NCBI RefSeq assembly: GCF_900156165.1 | Contig: NZ_FTMY01000010.1 | Span: 1 to 64,000, forward strand | Reading direction: 5' to 3' | Source of the DNA: Pseudacidovorax sp. RU35E | GTDB taxonomy: Bacteria; Pseudomonadota; Gammaproteobacteria; Burkholderiales; Burkholderiaceae_C | Length of the DNA stretch: 64,000 nt | In this document: piece after piece, positions 63,573 through 64,000 of the stretch | Position numbering within the stretch: position 1 is the first letter of the stretch | How the letters are laid out: each line of letters opens with the position of its first letter | Made by a program: the position numbers and the translations under genes | Notes under the pieces: generated by a model | Databases searched by the model: none | The model's input: only the letters and a program-made list of their open reading frames with translations | Told to the model about the DNA's origin: nothing

Positions 63573-64000
63573 CGGGTGGGAACGTGTTCGTGGATGCCGA
63601 TGCGGGGCACGCGCCCCCCGCCGGGCCGCAGGCGGTCCATCAGCACGTAGATGACGGGCACGGTGAGCAGCGTCAGCAGCTGGCTCGCGACCAGGCCGCC
63701 GATGATGGTCACGCCCAGGGGCTGCCGCAGCTCGGAACCCACGCCGAAGCCGATGGCCAGCGGCAGCGCGCCCAGCATGGCGGCCAGCGTGGTCATGAGG
63801 ATGGGCCGCAGCCGCAGCAGGCTGGCCTCACGCACGGCCTCGGTGGCCGTGAGGCCGCGCTCGCGCTGCGCCTCCAGCGCGAAGTCGATGATCATGATGG
63901 CGTTCTTCTTGACGATGCCGATCAGCAGGAAGAGCCCGATCAGCGCCATGATCGACAGGTCCATGCGCAGCATCAGCAGCGCCAGCACCGCGCCCACGCC
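63569..64000 (-). CDS. RND multidrug transporter inner-membrane subunit, C-terminal part
   Basis: Only the last 143 codons are visible; the frame is open to the window edge. They cover the final membrane helices of an HAE-1 type RND pump: [32 protein letters not shown], then [40 protein letters not shown] and [11 protein letters not shown]. The GSELRQPLG form is seen in MdtB/MdtC-type pumps. It overlaps the outer-membrane factor gene by ATGA. Confidence 0.92.
   Translation of the reverse strand, partial: GVGAVLALLMLRMDLSIMALIGLFLLIGIVKKNAIMIIDFALEAQRERGLTATEAVREASLLRLRPILMTTLAAMLGALPLAIGFGVGSELRQPLGVTIIGGLVASQLLTLLTVPVIYVLMDRLRPGGGRVPRIGIHEHVPTR

Overview
This is GC-rich chromosomal DNA from a betaproteobacterium, most likely of the order Burkholderiales and close to Comamonadaceae. 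The evidence is the very high GC third-codon bias, the PHB genes (phaC, phaA, phaZ), the head-to-tail fruB-fruK-fruA PTS operon, the rpsU-yqeY pair, and typical small families (DUF962, DUF2069, DTW, CreA). The genus cannot be fixed from sequence alone. Both ends cut genes: pnp at the left edge and an RND pump gene at the right edge. I see no rRNA, tRNA, insertion sequence, prophage or CRISPR array.

Layout. 1-6.1 kb: pnp (partial) and rpsO with its terminator, an aminotransferase, an orphan amino-acid-type binding protein, a small heat-shock protein and a shikimate-dehydrogenase-like gene. 6.1-12.9 kb: a complete fructose phosphotransferase operon, fruB-fruK-fruA, divergent from its LacI-type regulator, with two near-identical operators in the shared region; tsaD follows. 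13.9-24.7 kb: a nitrate-assimilation island. It holds a NIT-ANTAR antiterminator gene, a 420-base leader with a -24/-12 (sigma-54) promoter and a long terminator hairpin, the nitrate ABC transporter nrtABD, a NasC-like flavoprotein, the nitrate reductase nasA, ybiB, and cobA for siroheme. No nitrite reductase gene is in the window. A 39-codon relic of a second nasA 5' end lies between nasC and nasA.

24.7-36.5 kb: a fatty-acid-hydroxylase-type membrane enzyme, a BaiN-type flavoprotein, rpsU and yqeY, a Nudix gene, pmbA and darP (divergent), mog (molybdenum cofactor, useful to NasA), a glutathione transferase, an intracellular PHB depolymerase, a CBS-domain protein, metY and an alpha/beta hydrolase. 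36.5-47 kb: qseBC with a ygiW-like gene, a thioredoxin-like gene, DUF962, YihY, DUF2069, an FAD-linked dehydrogenase, tapT, thyA-folA, a LysR regulator and an Asp/Glu racemase.

47-64 kb: a nucleoside deoxyribosyltransferase coupled to a 7TM diguanylate cyclase, the phaC-phaA operon, pgeF, a divergent zeta-GST isomerase / FAH-hydrolase pair, a run of Nudix, creA, ABC exporter and NlpD-like LytM genes, a large GGDEF-EAL protein, and the 3' part of an RND efflux operon with its outer-membrane factor.

The most informative regions are the nas control region (two sigma-54 promoters, paired NtrC-like half-sites, terminator leader), the nasA relic, the paired fru operators, and the rpsU start region, which lacks a Shine-Dalgarno sequence.
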